Positions 22,599 to 46,482 are shown, counted from the stretch's first letter. The stretch is 64,000 nucleotides of DNA from Xiphias gladius (GCF_016859285.1 NC_053420.1:6989501-7053500), one strand, 5' to 3'. Numbers and translations: made by a program. The notes: generated by a model not told the origin, from the letters alone.

Positions 22599-22712
22599 GT
22601 GATGTGCAACCAGACACACTTCTTTTGTTCTTGAAAGCAGTGAATGGACAGAGTGTGGGAAAACAGAGAAAAACTCATTCACAGAGCCCCTGTGGGACAA
22701 TAGATCCAGACC
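22599..22712 (+). promoter_or_regulatory. Diverged module E1 of the E'/F interval
   Basis: Retains GTGATGT, CACACTTC, TTTTGTTC, GAAAGCAGTGAA, GGACAGAGTGTGGGAA (RBPJ site 22654-22661), ACTCA-TTCACAGAGCCC and TGTGGGACAATAGATCCAGACC. Flanks are unlike the array, so what is shared marks constrained bases. The gap between the CACACTTC and GTGTGGG blocks is 38 nt, 5 less than in the array. Confidence 0.65.
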
Positions 22713-23625
22713 AGACAAAGACGTCTGAGGGGGTGGGGGGTGGGGGTCTCTACTACTGAATTTTAAATGTTTACATTTTATTTCACTAAGGCTTCCAATA
22801 TGTATAGATCGTATATTTTATTTTTACACGTTTTAAAAAATTGAAACTCAAACATGGGGGACAATCTAAATTCAGAGGTTTGTCGCTTGTTGAAAGAAAT
22901 TCAATTACATTTCAATAAACAAAAGGATTATTAAATCTGGTTGTTTGGTTTAATTTATACTTTAATAGCTATCAAAAATGCAGAGTGTTTATCCTCAAAG
23001 TAACAAAAAGGTGGCAATATTTTAAGTCAAACTCCCCATTTAACATTTATAAGCAGTATATATGCAGCTTATAAATGCTTATAAGTATATACTATACTTA
23101 ATAGTATAGGATATAGACATATAATAAATGGATATAAAGCTATATAAGTGTTTATTGATTTATGTGTCAACAACTATAACAATTTCTGTGGATTACCTTA
23201 AGTGGCTCAGCAGACAATGAATGACAATTAAAAAAAGCAGTTATAATAATGTAAAATGTGTCTTCAAAGGAGAAGTTAAAATTGTTGACAAATGCTGCAC
23301 CTTGACAAACACTCAACAACGAGCAAAAACGTCTTCTATCTGCTTACTATTACATTATAGTGTGTTATCAACCATTTATCAAATGTCTATATACTGCTTA
23401 TAAAGTGCTGGGGTTAAATTAAGTGTTGCTACATTGATAGAGTTCAGAGCTGTATCTAATTATAAAATCAGTACCCAAATTCATTTAGTTGATCGGTTTT
23501 TAGGTGACATCAGTCAAAATATTTGCGGTTATCTCTCTTGTCCTAATTGAGAGTGTCTAAACAACAAACTTTACCCTGGGGGTGGCTGGGAGCTGCTCTG
23601 TGTGGGGGTGAATTAGCATTTAACA
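22713..23625. other. AT-rich spacer between diverged E1 and E2
   Basis: No gene recognised. The 23030-23400 part has repeated TATAAG/CTTATA-type words; an open frame of 60 codons here looks random. Confidence 0.5.
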
Positions 23626-23770
23626 AGGCACATGTCTATTGTTGAGTGGCAGCTCCGTCAATGGGCCGAGTGTGGGAAAGCCGAGAGAGCAGAGTCACAG
23701 TTCAGTGTGATTAGCATCCTCGGCCCCACCAGCACCTGACTATTCTCCAGAGGGAGTTGGCACACTTCAG
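23626..23770 (+). promoter_or_regulatory. Diverged module E2 of the E'/F interval
   Basis: Retains AAGGCACATGTCTATT (E-box), CGAGTGTGGGAAAGC (RBPJ site 23671-23678), GGCAGAG-like and CCACCAGCA words, then AGGGAGTTGGCACACTTCA at the end, all in the same order as array E2. Confidence 0.65.
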
Positions 23771-24340
23771 AGGAAGATTCTCTTCTCTCCTCATTCTCTC
23801 TTTTGCTGAATCTCTTTCACTGTCCAGCTCTCTCTGGTGCCAACTCACTAACTTTTGCCAACTTAATTTCCCCTCTATTTAACAGGTCATCATTTCAATC
23901 TAAGCCTTTTCATTTGTTCCATTGACGGTTGCCAAACTCTCAGGGCAATGTGGCCCTAACAACAAGGGTTGTAGAGACTTTTGTTTTGCCTGATGTTTTG
24001 ACATACATATACCTTTACGTGAATGACACGTATTTTAAGAAACCTCAAAGTAAGCCGACTAGTTGACAAGCAAAAAGATCTCGCGGTGCAGAGGGTGGTC
24101 TCTGGATGGAACAGACAAGAGAAAATGAAGAAAATTTTGTTGGACTTTTAGGCCAAAATGAAATTGGAATTTGGTATTCCTCAAACGATTTATCAAGTAC
24201 CTGTAACCGGCTTTACATTCAAATCCCCTTCAACTTTGGACATTAGAAAACACTGTCTAAATATTGTGTTAAATAATAATAATAAGGTCTTTTTAGCATT
24301 TGCCAGAGCCCTTTAAAAGCTAAGCCCCTGCCTTTCTTTC
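23771..24340. other. Spacer between diverged E2 and E3
   Basis: No gene recognised. Confidence 0.5.
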
Positions 24341-24505
24341 CCCCCAGATGGTTAGTGCCGTCAGATTCCGTCCCTTTCACAGCGCAGGGACCTATAGTCA
24401 TCAGTGAAGCATTCAAACTCCCATTGTGCGGCACTGATCATAGCTCACAGGATTCAGTGTGGGAAACCCGGACTAACTCTTTACTCGCCGGAAAAACCTG
24501 TCACA
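24341..24505 (+). promoter_or_regulatory. Diverged module E3 of the E'/F interval
   Basis: Begins CCCCCAGATGG and retains GTCAGA, CCCATTGTG (Sox-like), CAGTGTGGGAAAC (RBPJ site 24458-24465) and TTACTC. The array CACGTG E-box is not conserved. Confidence 0.6.
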
Positions 24506-24839
24506 GGACACGGGGCTCTGTTTCATCTGGACTACTTTCAGAGGACTTAGGGTTTACTTTGCCATTTTACCAAGCTGATATTTTATTATATGCACATAGC
24601 TGGGACAACTTCGTTCACCAGTAAAACTGTGTTGCCTTAAAAGCCTTTCGGTACCTGGTCATAATAATTGATATACTGTTTGCTGGCTTTAGCATAGGTA
24701 AAATATCAATTTTAAATATGTGATAAGTTTGCTTTTAAAATATGACATTTCATTTCAAATTGGTTATCAAAGGCTGATAATTGTTTCAACAGCACAAATA
24801 TAAGAATACTTCTAATGTATGGAGGTGTTCTTAATGTTG

Positions 24840-25233
24840 TCACTCTCCCACGTGTGTGATGGGATGATGAGCGTGTGCTCAGTCAAAGTCATTGATCCCA
24901 GCATCAGGCAGCAGATCTGCTCTCTACAGGGTCACCACTTTCCCAGATTCACACAGAGCTCTGTGAGTCTCTCTCCATCACCCCCCCAGTCCTCCACCTG
25001 TTCCCCTGAGATCTAACTATTGTCCCTGAGGCAATGTAACACCATTCAGCATGATGCTGCTCCACATGCCTTATTGTCTCACCAGGCTCTCTGATTGGCT
25101 GAAACTGTGAGAAACTCCAGCCAGACCAAGACCCACACATTCATATGGAGATGTGGGGCTATAAATAGGAGGGATGAAGCCAGCAGAGATCAGATTCTCT
25201 CTACAGAGACCTCTACAGCACAGAGATCCAGAC
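24840..25233 (+). promoter_or_regulatory. Proximal promoter of gene F
   Basis: Array-type promoter with TATAAATA at 25160-25167, 74 nt before the ATG, inverted CCAAT box and TGTGAGAA. Similarity to the array begins near 24848 (CCACGTGTGTGATGGGATG). Confidence 0.8.
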
Positions 25234-25832
25234 ATGACACCTACAATCACTGCAGCAATGACCAACTCTCAGGAGCATCTGACTCTGACCCACAAGGTAA
25301 ATTGGAGATTCTAGGAGATTTAATCTTCATTCCTGAGAGGCTGACTTTGTTCATGCTAACTCTTTACAACAGAATAAGTTTATTCATGACTTTGTTCTTC
25401 TTTCTGCAGCTCAGAAAACCTCTGGTGGAGAAGTTACGCAGAGAGCGAATCAACAGCAGCATTGAGCAGCTCAAGTCTCTCCTGGGTCCAGAGTTCCTCA
25501 AACAGCAGCCAGACTCTAAGCTGGAGAAAGCAGACATCCTGGAGATGACAGTTTGCTTCCTGAGGCGACTGCAGCAACATCATCAAGCTGTGGAATCGGC
25601 AGCTTTCGATCAGGGCTATTCCAGATGTGTCCAAGAGGTGGCGCACTTCTTGTCCAAGGAGGAGGTGAAGACTCAGTCCCAGAGAAGACTGCTGAACCAC
25701 ATCAGCAAGCTGCAGTCTTCGTCTGATAAGAACCTGAGAGAGGCTGACTTCTCTCTCCTGAGCTCCACAGTCCAGACCAGCATCACCAAAGACAAGAGTC
25801 CAGTCAACAGCGCCCCCTGGAGGCCGTGGTAG
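25234..25832 (+). CDS. hes5-like: Intact Hes5-type bHLH-Orange-WRPW repressor, gene F
   Basis: The exons are 25234-25296 and 25410-25832, encoding 161 aa. It starts MTPTITAAMTNSQEHL, then the bHLH (residues 22-72), the Orange domain (about 73-110, containing FDQGYSRCVQEVAHFLSK), a linker QRRLLNHISKLQSSSDK, and the C-terminal WRPW. Compared with human HES5, the spacing bHLH, Orange (YSEGYSWCLQEA in human), WRPW is retained. It is probably the best representative of the ancestral locus: a complete protein, diverged E1-E2-E3 block, and closest to pank4, as in human where HES5 neighbours PANK4. Expected Notch-induced repressor of neuronal differentiation genes. Confidence 0.94.
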
Positions 25833-26556
25833 ACACCTGCAGACTGGAGTTTCTACCAGATAAACTGAGATGACCATGTTGGTCAAAAGTTATTATCAGA
25901 CATATAATACTGAAATTTAATAGAAGTTTCTGTGAAATTGAAACATTTATCTCAAAGTCCTATTGGACTGACATTTTCTTTCTCTCTGAAAGCATGTTTT
26001 CAAAGAAAAGTACACCATTTCTTTTCTTTCTGAAAGTATTGGGAAGCACAACATTGTATTCTATGAATAACATACTGTATATTCTCCTATTGATTTATCA
26101 ATATGTTTAAATATCATACCTGCCTTAAAAACCCTGGGGTCTGCTGTGTTAAGATCTGGCATATTTTAGCTACTTTGTGATAGCGTTTTACAGTGTGCAT
26201 CTTTTCTGATGTACTTTTATGTCTATTTTTTACAGTGTAAAAGATTATTGACCCATGTTGGGTCTTGAAGTCTTCTTTCCTATTATCAACATGTTTTGCT
26301 GTGTCAGCAGCATAAATGTGAATCTGAAAGTTATTTTCTCTCAGTGTAAGAGAGTGGGTTCATTTTTTTTTCAATTTTTTTTTTGGCTTGGACGAAATGA
26401 TTCCCTGTCTTTTGTAAAGATACTGAAGCTGTTCACTCGACTCCATTGGAGTACATTGTCTTGGACCACAAGGTTTTAGTTTGATGTATCATCACCACTG
26501 GTGCCTCTGTGGAGGTGCAGAAACACGATGTGACCCATGTATTCTTTTTGAATAAA
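25833..26556 (+). other. 3' UTR of gene F
   Basis: Only the first 50 nt match the array 3' UTRs, then it is unrelated, except for the hairpin TGATG-TAT-CATCA at 26482-26494 close to the poly(A) signal AATAAA at 26551-26556. Confidence 0.65.
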
Positions 26557-27950
26557 AAAAACGTCAACTAAATCTTGAGCTGTGCCATTTCATTCTTTGC
26601 ACCAAAAAAAAATAAATTAATAAATAAAACCCCTCATCTGAATCCAGTGACAGTGCAGGGATGATATCATTTATTGGGCTATTATAATGGATTGCAATTG
26701 TTTGTATGGTTGTCAGTATTGTCTCCATCCCTCAGTCTGTAGTCCACATGAACTGTAGCATCTTTCATTGGAGGACACTTTATGTTTCTATTATGGCTGA
26801 GCACTACCCTCCAGTGGTTAGTTTATGCATGTGCCCCTCACCACAAAGTCACATGGGAAGAGATGCAGTACCTAATGCAGTTTTAAAATACCATTGACCC
26901 CCTTTACATACAGTTTTTCCCCTTTGTTTCCCTTTTAGTAGCTTTAAGGTTGGTAAAATCATTTTATCCTACACCGTCTGACAGTAGCACGACTCAAATC
27001 ATTAAACAGAAATATTCTAGACCGTTCTGTGCGTCGATTTAAACCAATTTCCTCGACATTCAACCTAAAATATTCGGTATCCTTAAGTAGCTTTGGCATC
27101 TCCAAAGTCATCGTTTTGAGCCTAAGCTGGCTCAGGTTCAAAGAACTTATGGGCAAAGCAGGAGCAACTTGCCAACACTGCAACTTGGTGATTCCAAGAG
27201 GAATCTGGGTCACCAGTCACCGTTATATAATATCATATGTCTAATGCTTTTCAGACCCAAAATAACCACAGTGCAACAGTTTTCTACTAGTTTTATTTAA
27301 AAAAAACGGTGCCAATGCTGTGTGCATGTGCATATAACAATGAATAGAATTGTGTACTTATTTTCAGATATAAAACAAATGTAAAAAAAAAAGAAAAAAA
27401 GAAAAATATAAAAGCAATTTTAAAAATGTGAAAGGATGAACTCGATTGTCAGTTTATTAGAATTACTTTGCTAAAACTAATACAGTCTAATTCAACAGTC
27501 TTCCAATCGATCCTCCCTTCGTGTAGGTTAATCCCGTTCACTTTTTTTTCTCGAAACCGCGTTGAAGGGGTGTTGATCCAACCGCACGGTCGTTTCGGGG
27601 GCCGCAAGTTTTTTGTGCTTTCGATTTGCATTGCGCTATGTAGCCGGGTGTTTCCACTATTTCTGTCCAGCCCTATTCAAATAGGCGAGGGTAGGCTAAT
27701 TAACTGTTGGGGGGGAGGGGGAGCTCTCCGCATAATGCAATACATTTAAACAGCGGCGTGAACGGCAGCCTCCAGAGTGATCTTACAAGTTGAACCAACA
27801 CAGTTTCAACAAAAAGACTGCGTTGCTTCCAGCTGGCTGCTCCGTCGACGGAGTTTATGTCCGCGGAGGCTGTTGCGTTGTTTACAAGGCGACGCCCCCC
27901 TACCCGGACTGTGCGTGAGTGCTGATTGGACGGCGGGCTGCATCGCATCA
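26557..27950. other. Intergenic between gene F and pank4
   Basis: Mostly AT-rich. A minus-strand frame at 27213-26959 has a codon-like look but no family I recognise. From about 27700 GC content rises toward the pank4 start and probably includes its TATA-less promoter. Confidence 0.5.
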
Positions 27951-27952
27951 CG

Positions 27953-27998
27953 TCACGCACGCACGCACGCCACGCACGCACGCATGCACGCACGCAGG
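27953..27998. repeat. (ACGC)n simple repeat in the pank4 5' region
   Basis: About 10 imperfect ACGC units directly upstream of the pank4 start, probably in the 5' UTR or core promoter. Confidence 0.85.
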
Positions 27999-28020
27999 CA
28001 GCGTCAAGTCATTGCCGACC

Positions 28021-39706
<11,686 letters not shown>

Positions 39707-41242
39707 GCGAGAGGGTGCTCGCGTTTCAGGGGGACAGAACGTCGAAGTCGAGCAACCAGAAGGGATTAGCTGGAGCTCTGAATGTAAGGATGACGATTGT
39801 ATACTGCCACTGAGTGAATGACTGATTGTAAAGCTGATTGTAACATTTTGGTAGGTTTTTAAAGGTGATCATTTACAGAGAGGTTTTACATCTTATTTTA
39901 AAAGGTTATTGATTTTAGTGCGGGTGTCATAAAGAGCATTATCACTTCTTTCTCGCGGGTCTCTGCACATTATCCTGTACAATCACTTCGTTTGTCACCG
40001 TCATCACTACCTGTTGATCTCATTCAGCACCTGGAGTATGAAATTCGTCACTGGCTGGGTTCAGTCAAATTTAACAGACTCTTATGACAGATGAGATCTA
40101 AAGTTTGTAAGAAAATGAATCACAAAACAACACTTTATTTTAAAACCCTAGAATTGTTCATTAACATGCTGTCAACGCACCAAACTGTGCACCCACATGC
40201 ACAAAAGAGAGTCTTCAGCATGTGTGCGTTTGTGTGTTACAGAGGAGGAGAGCCGCAGGAGTACTGACAGCTTTCAGTGTTAACACGTTTCATATAAAGT
40301 GTATTTAATGTGCCTTGAAGTTGATGTGATAACAGCACCGTTCGCCCAGACTGCTTTCTGGAGGAGGACAGTACCACACACATATCTGCTTTTGTTTTCC
40401 GGCAGTCTCACGCCCCTAGACTAGGAAGAATCCATGGGTTTCCTGTTTTTTTTATGACTGCCAGTGAATTAACTGAGTTTAAAAAAGGAATCGCCGTCAC
40501 TGTCACTTGTGTTAGCTGTTGAAGTGCCATCAGGGAAAATGTGTGATCGGTGGGAGAAGCTGCATTTTATCACGGAGAGATTAGAGAGATCGGGTCGTGT
40601 TCCTCCACAAGGTGGCAGTATTCTACTGATGTATGTTTTTAAGAATTCTCCAATATTTCCCAGGGTGCTTGGTGTCAAAAATTAACAATGCATATTTCAG
40701 GTTAAATATTCTGTGTCTGAACAAAGCGTCACACGGATCTTACTGTCACCGAGCTGTCCGTGGCGTCAGTCCACGGACTCACTGTAAGTAACTTGTACAA
40801 CTGCACTCTGTAATCCATCCCTAAATCAAAAAATGCAACCGTTTGAAGGCAATAATACTGCAGCACCTAGTTGTAACAAATATTTAACACTGTGTGACTG
40901 TGAAGTGACTGACTGCATAGGTGACTTCATCGTAAATATCTGAAATCAAGGCGGGATGAGATTTGAAAAGCCTTGCCTTGGTGTGAAAATATTTTCCAAA
41001 GTTACAGCTGCTTGACATGTGGACTCAAGAAATTGTACGTGTTATTTGTACATATGTGATATACAAGTGTATGTATACATATATAACTATATATATATAT
41101 CCATATATATATGTATATGTGTGTGTATATATATCTATATATATATATCTATATAGATATAAAAATCCATTTGCATCACTTCAGTTAAGCACACCAAGCA
41201 CAATTTTGTGTATTATTCTCTTGACAATCAATTTTAAATAAA
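39707..41242 (+). other. 3' UTR of pank4 (probable)
   Basis: The first AATAAA I see after the stop is at 41237-41242, which implies about 1.5 kb of 3' UTR. It ends in an AT-rich (TA)n stretch (about 41077-41164). No other gene is visible. Confidence 0.5.
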
Positions 41243-41264
41243 TGGTTAAAACCTCTATTTTATT

Positions 41265-41269
<5 letters not shown>

Positions 41270-41355
<86 letters not shown>
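41270..41355. repeat. (GT)n microsatellite, about 43 units
   Basis: Uninterrupted GT run; the long CV- or HT-type frames across it are artefacts. Confidence 0.98.
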
Positions 41356-41357
<2 letters not shown>

Positions 41358-42599
41358 CTTTCTAGTATATAGATGTATCGGGGGGGGGGGTTTGCAGCCG
41401 TGTGGAGAAATGGGGAGAGTTGAGAGTTGCCCCATATTATAAAACCGAACTAGCTCCCAGCAGTATAGAAGCTCGACACCCTGGTATTTGGTGGTTGATG
41501 CCTGCTGCGGAGCTGCAAGCTGATAATGCATGAGGAGGCCTGGCAGGGGGTCCTCCTGCTCTCCCTCTCATCCCTCCCGACTGCCAAAACACACTCACCA
41601 GTTCTGCAAGACGCCCTCGAGATTTAGTAACAACTACATATAAAGTCTGGTCTTTATATCTATATACTGTAGCTACAGTTGTGTTTTTTTTTTATGGGTT
41701 TTTTTTGTTTGTTTTTTGTTTTTTTCTTACTTTACAATATGCTATGTGGACAGGAATGTTTTTTTTTTTCGTTTCCACTATGAGTGCACTCATGGATGGA
41801 TTACGAGACGAGGGGCTCGTGCACACAGGCGTGTGAAAGGCCCTTCAACCTTTCAACGCAGGAGCATAACACTCAGTCAGATGTACCAAAACTCACAGGT
41901 GCTGCTGTCGGTTAAGAAAAAGAAACTGCATGTAAACGTCAGTATTTGCAGGAAGATGAAGAGAGACAGTCTGACTCCTGCCCGAAGCCTCCTGCTACAG
42001 CAGATCCTCAGTGAGACTCCTCTGCACAGATATACACAATACAGCCCAAAATACAAAAATATCATAGGAAACCATCAAAGAACGCCTGAAGACAGGTTAT
42101 ATTTTCTTGCATCAGAGCCACTCTCCAATTTGGATTTAAGTTTCTTTACAAATTTTACTGCATTTTGATGTGTTGTTATTGTAGCCTCAGTGTGTGCTGA
42201 GCATCTGTGATACGAAGGAAAAGAAGACATCTTGGATTGGATTTGGAATCGCAACCTAGATATTATAATGAGTATAATCTGGATCAGGAGGAAAAAAAAC
42301 AAAACATGATCATGACCTCCCGGTTTTAAAGCGAGCTCTCTGACTTTTCAACGGGGAATATGAACAGTCACTTCAAACGGAAGCGCCTGGCCTAGGGGCC
42401 CGAGGAGTCAGGAGTCCCCTACCACGCGCGGTAGGTTGTTTGATAACTCATCATGGGTACAGCAAGTGTATTTGGGTGAAATATAGACGTAAGCAAAAAG
42501 GGACTTTGGCACCAGATAGACACAATAGCAACATTACTGACTCACAAAATGATGGAAATGTTAAGCTGTACTTCAGAACAGCCAAGTAGCCCCCAAAAA
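41356..42599. other. Intergenic
   Basis: No gene recognised. A 150-codon frame at 41716-42168 has no family resemblance. Confidence 0.5.
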
Positions 42600-42609
42600 A
42601 TATAGCAAC

Positions 42610-43065
42610 ACAACTCTCAAACATGTCGTGATGCGTTTAGTCAGGCCAGTGTCGTGGCTGAAGGGGCGACAATGTGTTGTCGGTCAGTCCACCACTTTGG
42701 CACAGACTGAAAAATCTCAGCAGCTAGTGGACGGATTGCCGTCGGATTGGTTACGGACATTGATGGCTCCCAGACGAGGGATCCTAAGGGCCCTTTGTGA
42801 TCTCCTGACTCGTCCCGCCAGCAGGCGAACATTCTTAAATCACACATCTCAACAGTTCACGCTGCGACGTTTGGTACGCAAAAAATCCTAATGACGTTCC
42901 CTGAATTTGTCCGATACTTTGGTTTAGGACTAAATTCTGGCAAAACTAATGACATTCCCATCGGCCCCAGCTGTACTTTTGTGTTTAGCGCCAGTTAGCA
43001 AATGTTTGCCTGCTAACAGGCTAAACTAGGACGGCGAACATCAGCAGGAGGTACACTGACATATT
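42610..43065 (-). mobile_element. Teleost interspersed repeat with 'ACTAATGACATTCCCATC' and 'TTGGCACAGACTGAAA' signatures
   Basis: Contains GTCCACCACTTTGGCACAGACTG, ATCTCAGCAGCTAGTGGACGGATTGCC, AAACTAATGACATTCCCATC and CAGCTGTACTTTTGTGTTTAG. These words belong to a non-coding repeat common in fish. A relative in the opposite orientation lies at 62540-63370. The class is uncertain, probably a non-autonomous DNA element. Confidence 0.6.
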
Positions 43066-45060
43066 AAGAAAAAAAAATCACAATACCTTACAACAGAATA
43101 CGTTACAATTAGCATTTGCTTTTCTCGATCACTCATTTTATTTCTCCTCAAGGGGCAACTGTAGAGGTTTTCTTTTTTAATGCGCTTGTCGTCTGAATGA
43201 ACTGATAAAGCGGCACAACGTTACAGTTTCCCCTAGACTTGTTCCTGCAGCTGCAGTGGGACAGACCGTATCTTTACATGCTTTTCCACTGGATAACTTT
43301 TTCTAATTATAGGCAAGGGGCTCATAACACACCGAGACCAGAGGCCCTGAGAAAATAGTGCAGCATCGACTGTAGCTGTTTGAATAACACCAATTACTGT
43401 ACTTACAGTAAACAACACTTCTGAAGGAGGTTTTCTTTTTCTTGAGCTTTGAATTCAACACGTGGTAGAGGAACCTTTTGTGGATTCCCAGTACCAATAA
43501 CAGCAATTTAATTGGTCAGGTGACCTGAAACATACATCATTTGTGTATCCCCATTTTTCAGATACATGTAAATAACAGTAAGTTTTTTTGTTATTCCTCC
43601 TGAGTAATTTTTAATGTCTTTCTCCTCACAGTTCTGCGTGTCTTTGGTCAAATATTATTTGGAAGATATTTAGTCTACTTAATGTGTCACTGTACCCACT
43701 GTACCGGGATATTCATGTAACGTCCTAAGATATTGTATATTCATAATACAGAGTTGTAAAATGCTAAAATGGCCTGCAAAAGGCAACACTCCTCTGGCTC
43801 TTACTGTTTTATCTACTGCAGTGGTTCCTGACCTTTTTTTTGGTCTGACATTTAACATTAACTTACACAAAAACAGATAGTTTTACAGGACGCACTCATC
43901 CCGGAATTGTTTTCTCTTCTTCAGCGAGTTTTGTCAAGTTCTCAGTCATGTTGTTACCACCTGGAGCCACAGAAGCTGCATATTCCCACCACTTATCCAT
44001 GAACTACTTTGATTTATCTGATTCCTTGCTACAGTTTTCATGGACTAGTCATCGCAGCGCGTGGTGTCCGGGTGTTAAAACTGTAAAAGTTGCCGCAGTC
44101 AGCCTGTCTTAGGTGGTAGTTTATTTTTTGGGGCAATAAATACACCAAAGATCAACCTCACGCCAACTTCTAGTTCTGTTTGTGTGTTTGTTTTCCCTTC
44201 CACACACACAAACACACACACAAACACACACATGTATATGAAGTATAAAGTTTTTTAAGCTGCAGAAGTAGAGAAGTACTTTCTGCAGGATTCCCCTCAG
44301 TTGGAAATCATCAACTGATCTATTGTAACAAACTCCGCCCATCTTCATTTCAAGTGGAGAAAAAGCTGCAGAATCCAGACCTGTGGGAAAACATTTGTAA
44401 AAAAAAACCAAACAAACTGTCTTCTAGCACACGGGAGCCACAGGGGTCCCATCCAAGTGCCGTCTCCTCCTTCGCAGAGCTGCTGATATTCCTGCTCGAA
44501 CGCGCCCTGACACAGGCACGAAGCAATACGTGGAAAAAAATCTCAGCCCGAGACAGAGGCTTAAAAAAAAAAAAAAAAAAAGTCGGAGAGTTTCAATGTG
44601 TTTTTTTTGAATACCAGAAAAATACTGACTGCGGGATCAAAAGGGCCGTGCCCAGTGAACGGGTGATGCGCGGATAAATAAAGAAACGCGCTCCCTACAC
44701 GTGTAACACACACAGATGAATCCGCAGGGCGCGCGTTTTGACGCACAGACTCACAATCGGACCCTCCACAAAGTTAAAGGCCCTTGAGGACCCGATGCGA
44801 TTTTCCTGAAGGCGCCTGGAATTTTTGCTCCGTTATCTTCCTTGCGCAGACTCACGTCCCTCTGTGGTGCGCTCGCGCTTCGCCGAGTGGCTCGTCAGCA
44901 TCGTTTTTGTGTGCGAACCAAACGCACGTAAAGCCCGCGCACTGGCCGCGATAACAAAGAGTTTTTCAAGGCACAAAACAAAGAGATTCTAAATGTCAAC
45001 CAACTCCCTTAAGTGAGCCCCACAAAAATCACCCTCCAAATATGCAGCATTAAATCTGTC

Positions 45061-45093
<33 letters not shown>

Positions 45094-46149
45094 CGGGGCT
45101 CGTAGAGTAGATTTAGAATGGGTCTTGCCGGCGCTCTGCGGTGAACCGAGTCTGTGGGATTGACAGAGACCAGGCCGTGAAAAATGCAGTTACGGGGTTT
45201 CACTGCAGAGGAGATCCATCAAGTAAAAAGACCGAACTGGCAATGGGTTGTTGCTGAAGGTGCTGCCGCAGGTTTGTTGGGCTGGTTACTCGGGAAAAAC
45301 GTTAAACCCCATGTGTGACCTTTTCTTCCAAAACCGTGGATGTTAATCGGCTGCTACAACAACCGCCCCCCCACCCCCCCCGCTCTTCTTGGGAGACTTT
45401 CCGCAAGATTTTTGGACCTGGCTGCAGGGATTTGCTCCCACTCAGCCACAAGAGCGTTGGGGAGGCCAAACACTGATGTTTACTTTATCCCCAAATCGTC
45501 GGATCCAGGTGTTTATTTATCTCTTTTGCCCTCCCAGATTTGGTTCCTTGTAGTCTGGAGAAGGCCAAGAACCTTCATCTTGGGGGAAACGAATCCACCA
45601 AAAGTACAACTGAACAGTCAACCACATAAACAAAGCTTGAAAAATATCCCTCCCTTTGGTTTCTGGTCGACATTTCCTGAGAGCCGAGAGGGGCTGTGTC
45701 GGGGGGAACATGGGATCGCAGCATTTCCGAAGTGCTGTCTGACATGTGGGTCGGGTTTCTGTCAGGGCTCACGTGCAGTCCAAGCTACTCCTTTATGGAC
45801 ATCACTTCGCGCGCGGTTGCAATATCGTGCTGGAACGGGAAAGGGGCCTTCCCCACACCGCTGACACAAAACTGGAAGCACACCACCACCCTCTAAAGCT
45901 TCACTGCGTGCGGCGGCATTAAGATTTACCTTAACTGGAAGACAGCAGAAGACCAAAAGTATGCGGTCGTCTGGCCAACGACTGCATCTCTGGAGCAAGT
46001 TATTGTAGCATGAAATAGACTTTAGACCCTGATGGAGCTTTCTCCTTCTCTCTTACCTCAGCCTCTACCGCAGGAATATTGACTCTAATGCCAATATACC
46101 CACAAAGCACAAAGCTAATACAACCCCCCCGCGCTGTCCTTATCTCACC
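43066..46149. other. Intergenic upstream of draxin
   Basis: No gene recognised. AC-type microsatellites lie at about 44203-44233 and 45062-45092. GC content rises from about 44650 and again before 46150. A 174-codon frame at 45340-45864 shows no known domain. Confidence 0.5.
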
Positions 46150-46332
46150 TGCTGGGACAAGCCCCTCGGTCGCTCCTGACGCGGACGCGCGCTCGGGTGC
46201 GCGCGCCCGGAGCCGGTGACTCTCCGCCTCATAAGAGGCAGGAGAGGCTCCGGATGCTCGGCACATCCCCGGGTGCACGGAGAGCGGACTACAGAGGTGC
46301 TGCCGCTTCTGCTGCTGCCGCCGCCGCCGCCG

Positions 46333-46378
<46 letters not shown>

Positions 46379-46482
46379 GCGGTGTTTCGCAGCCATATGA
46401 CCGAACTGGTTCTCAAACCTTCAGCAACATAAAAAGGGGAGAGAGAGAGAGAAAAAAAGCAACAGGAACAAACAATCGTAAG
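46150..46482 (+). other. draxin: Probable non-coding first exon and promoter area of draxin
   Basis: GC-rich block ending in a strong donor (CGTAAG|GTAAGCGG, junction after 46482). It carries a (GCTCCT)n hexamer run (about 46330-46378) next to (GCC)n. The first coding exon of draxin at 55.5 kb has an acceptor before its ATG, so a 5' non-coding exon is required; this is the best candidate. The transcription start is not determined. Confidence 0.5.

Noticed and set aside
26959-27213. Minus-strand 84-codon frame with a coding-like look
   Set aside because: No recognised family, no splice partners and no promoter seen; kept only as a note in the intergenic entry.
41181-41531. His-Thr and Cys-Val repeat frames
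   Set aside because: Produced by the (GT)n microsatellite; the same holds near 47300, 48700 and 52800.
45340-45864. 174-codon frame upstream of draxin
   Set aside because: No domain, signal or homology recognised; lies in GC-rich DNA where long random frames are expected.
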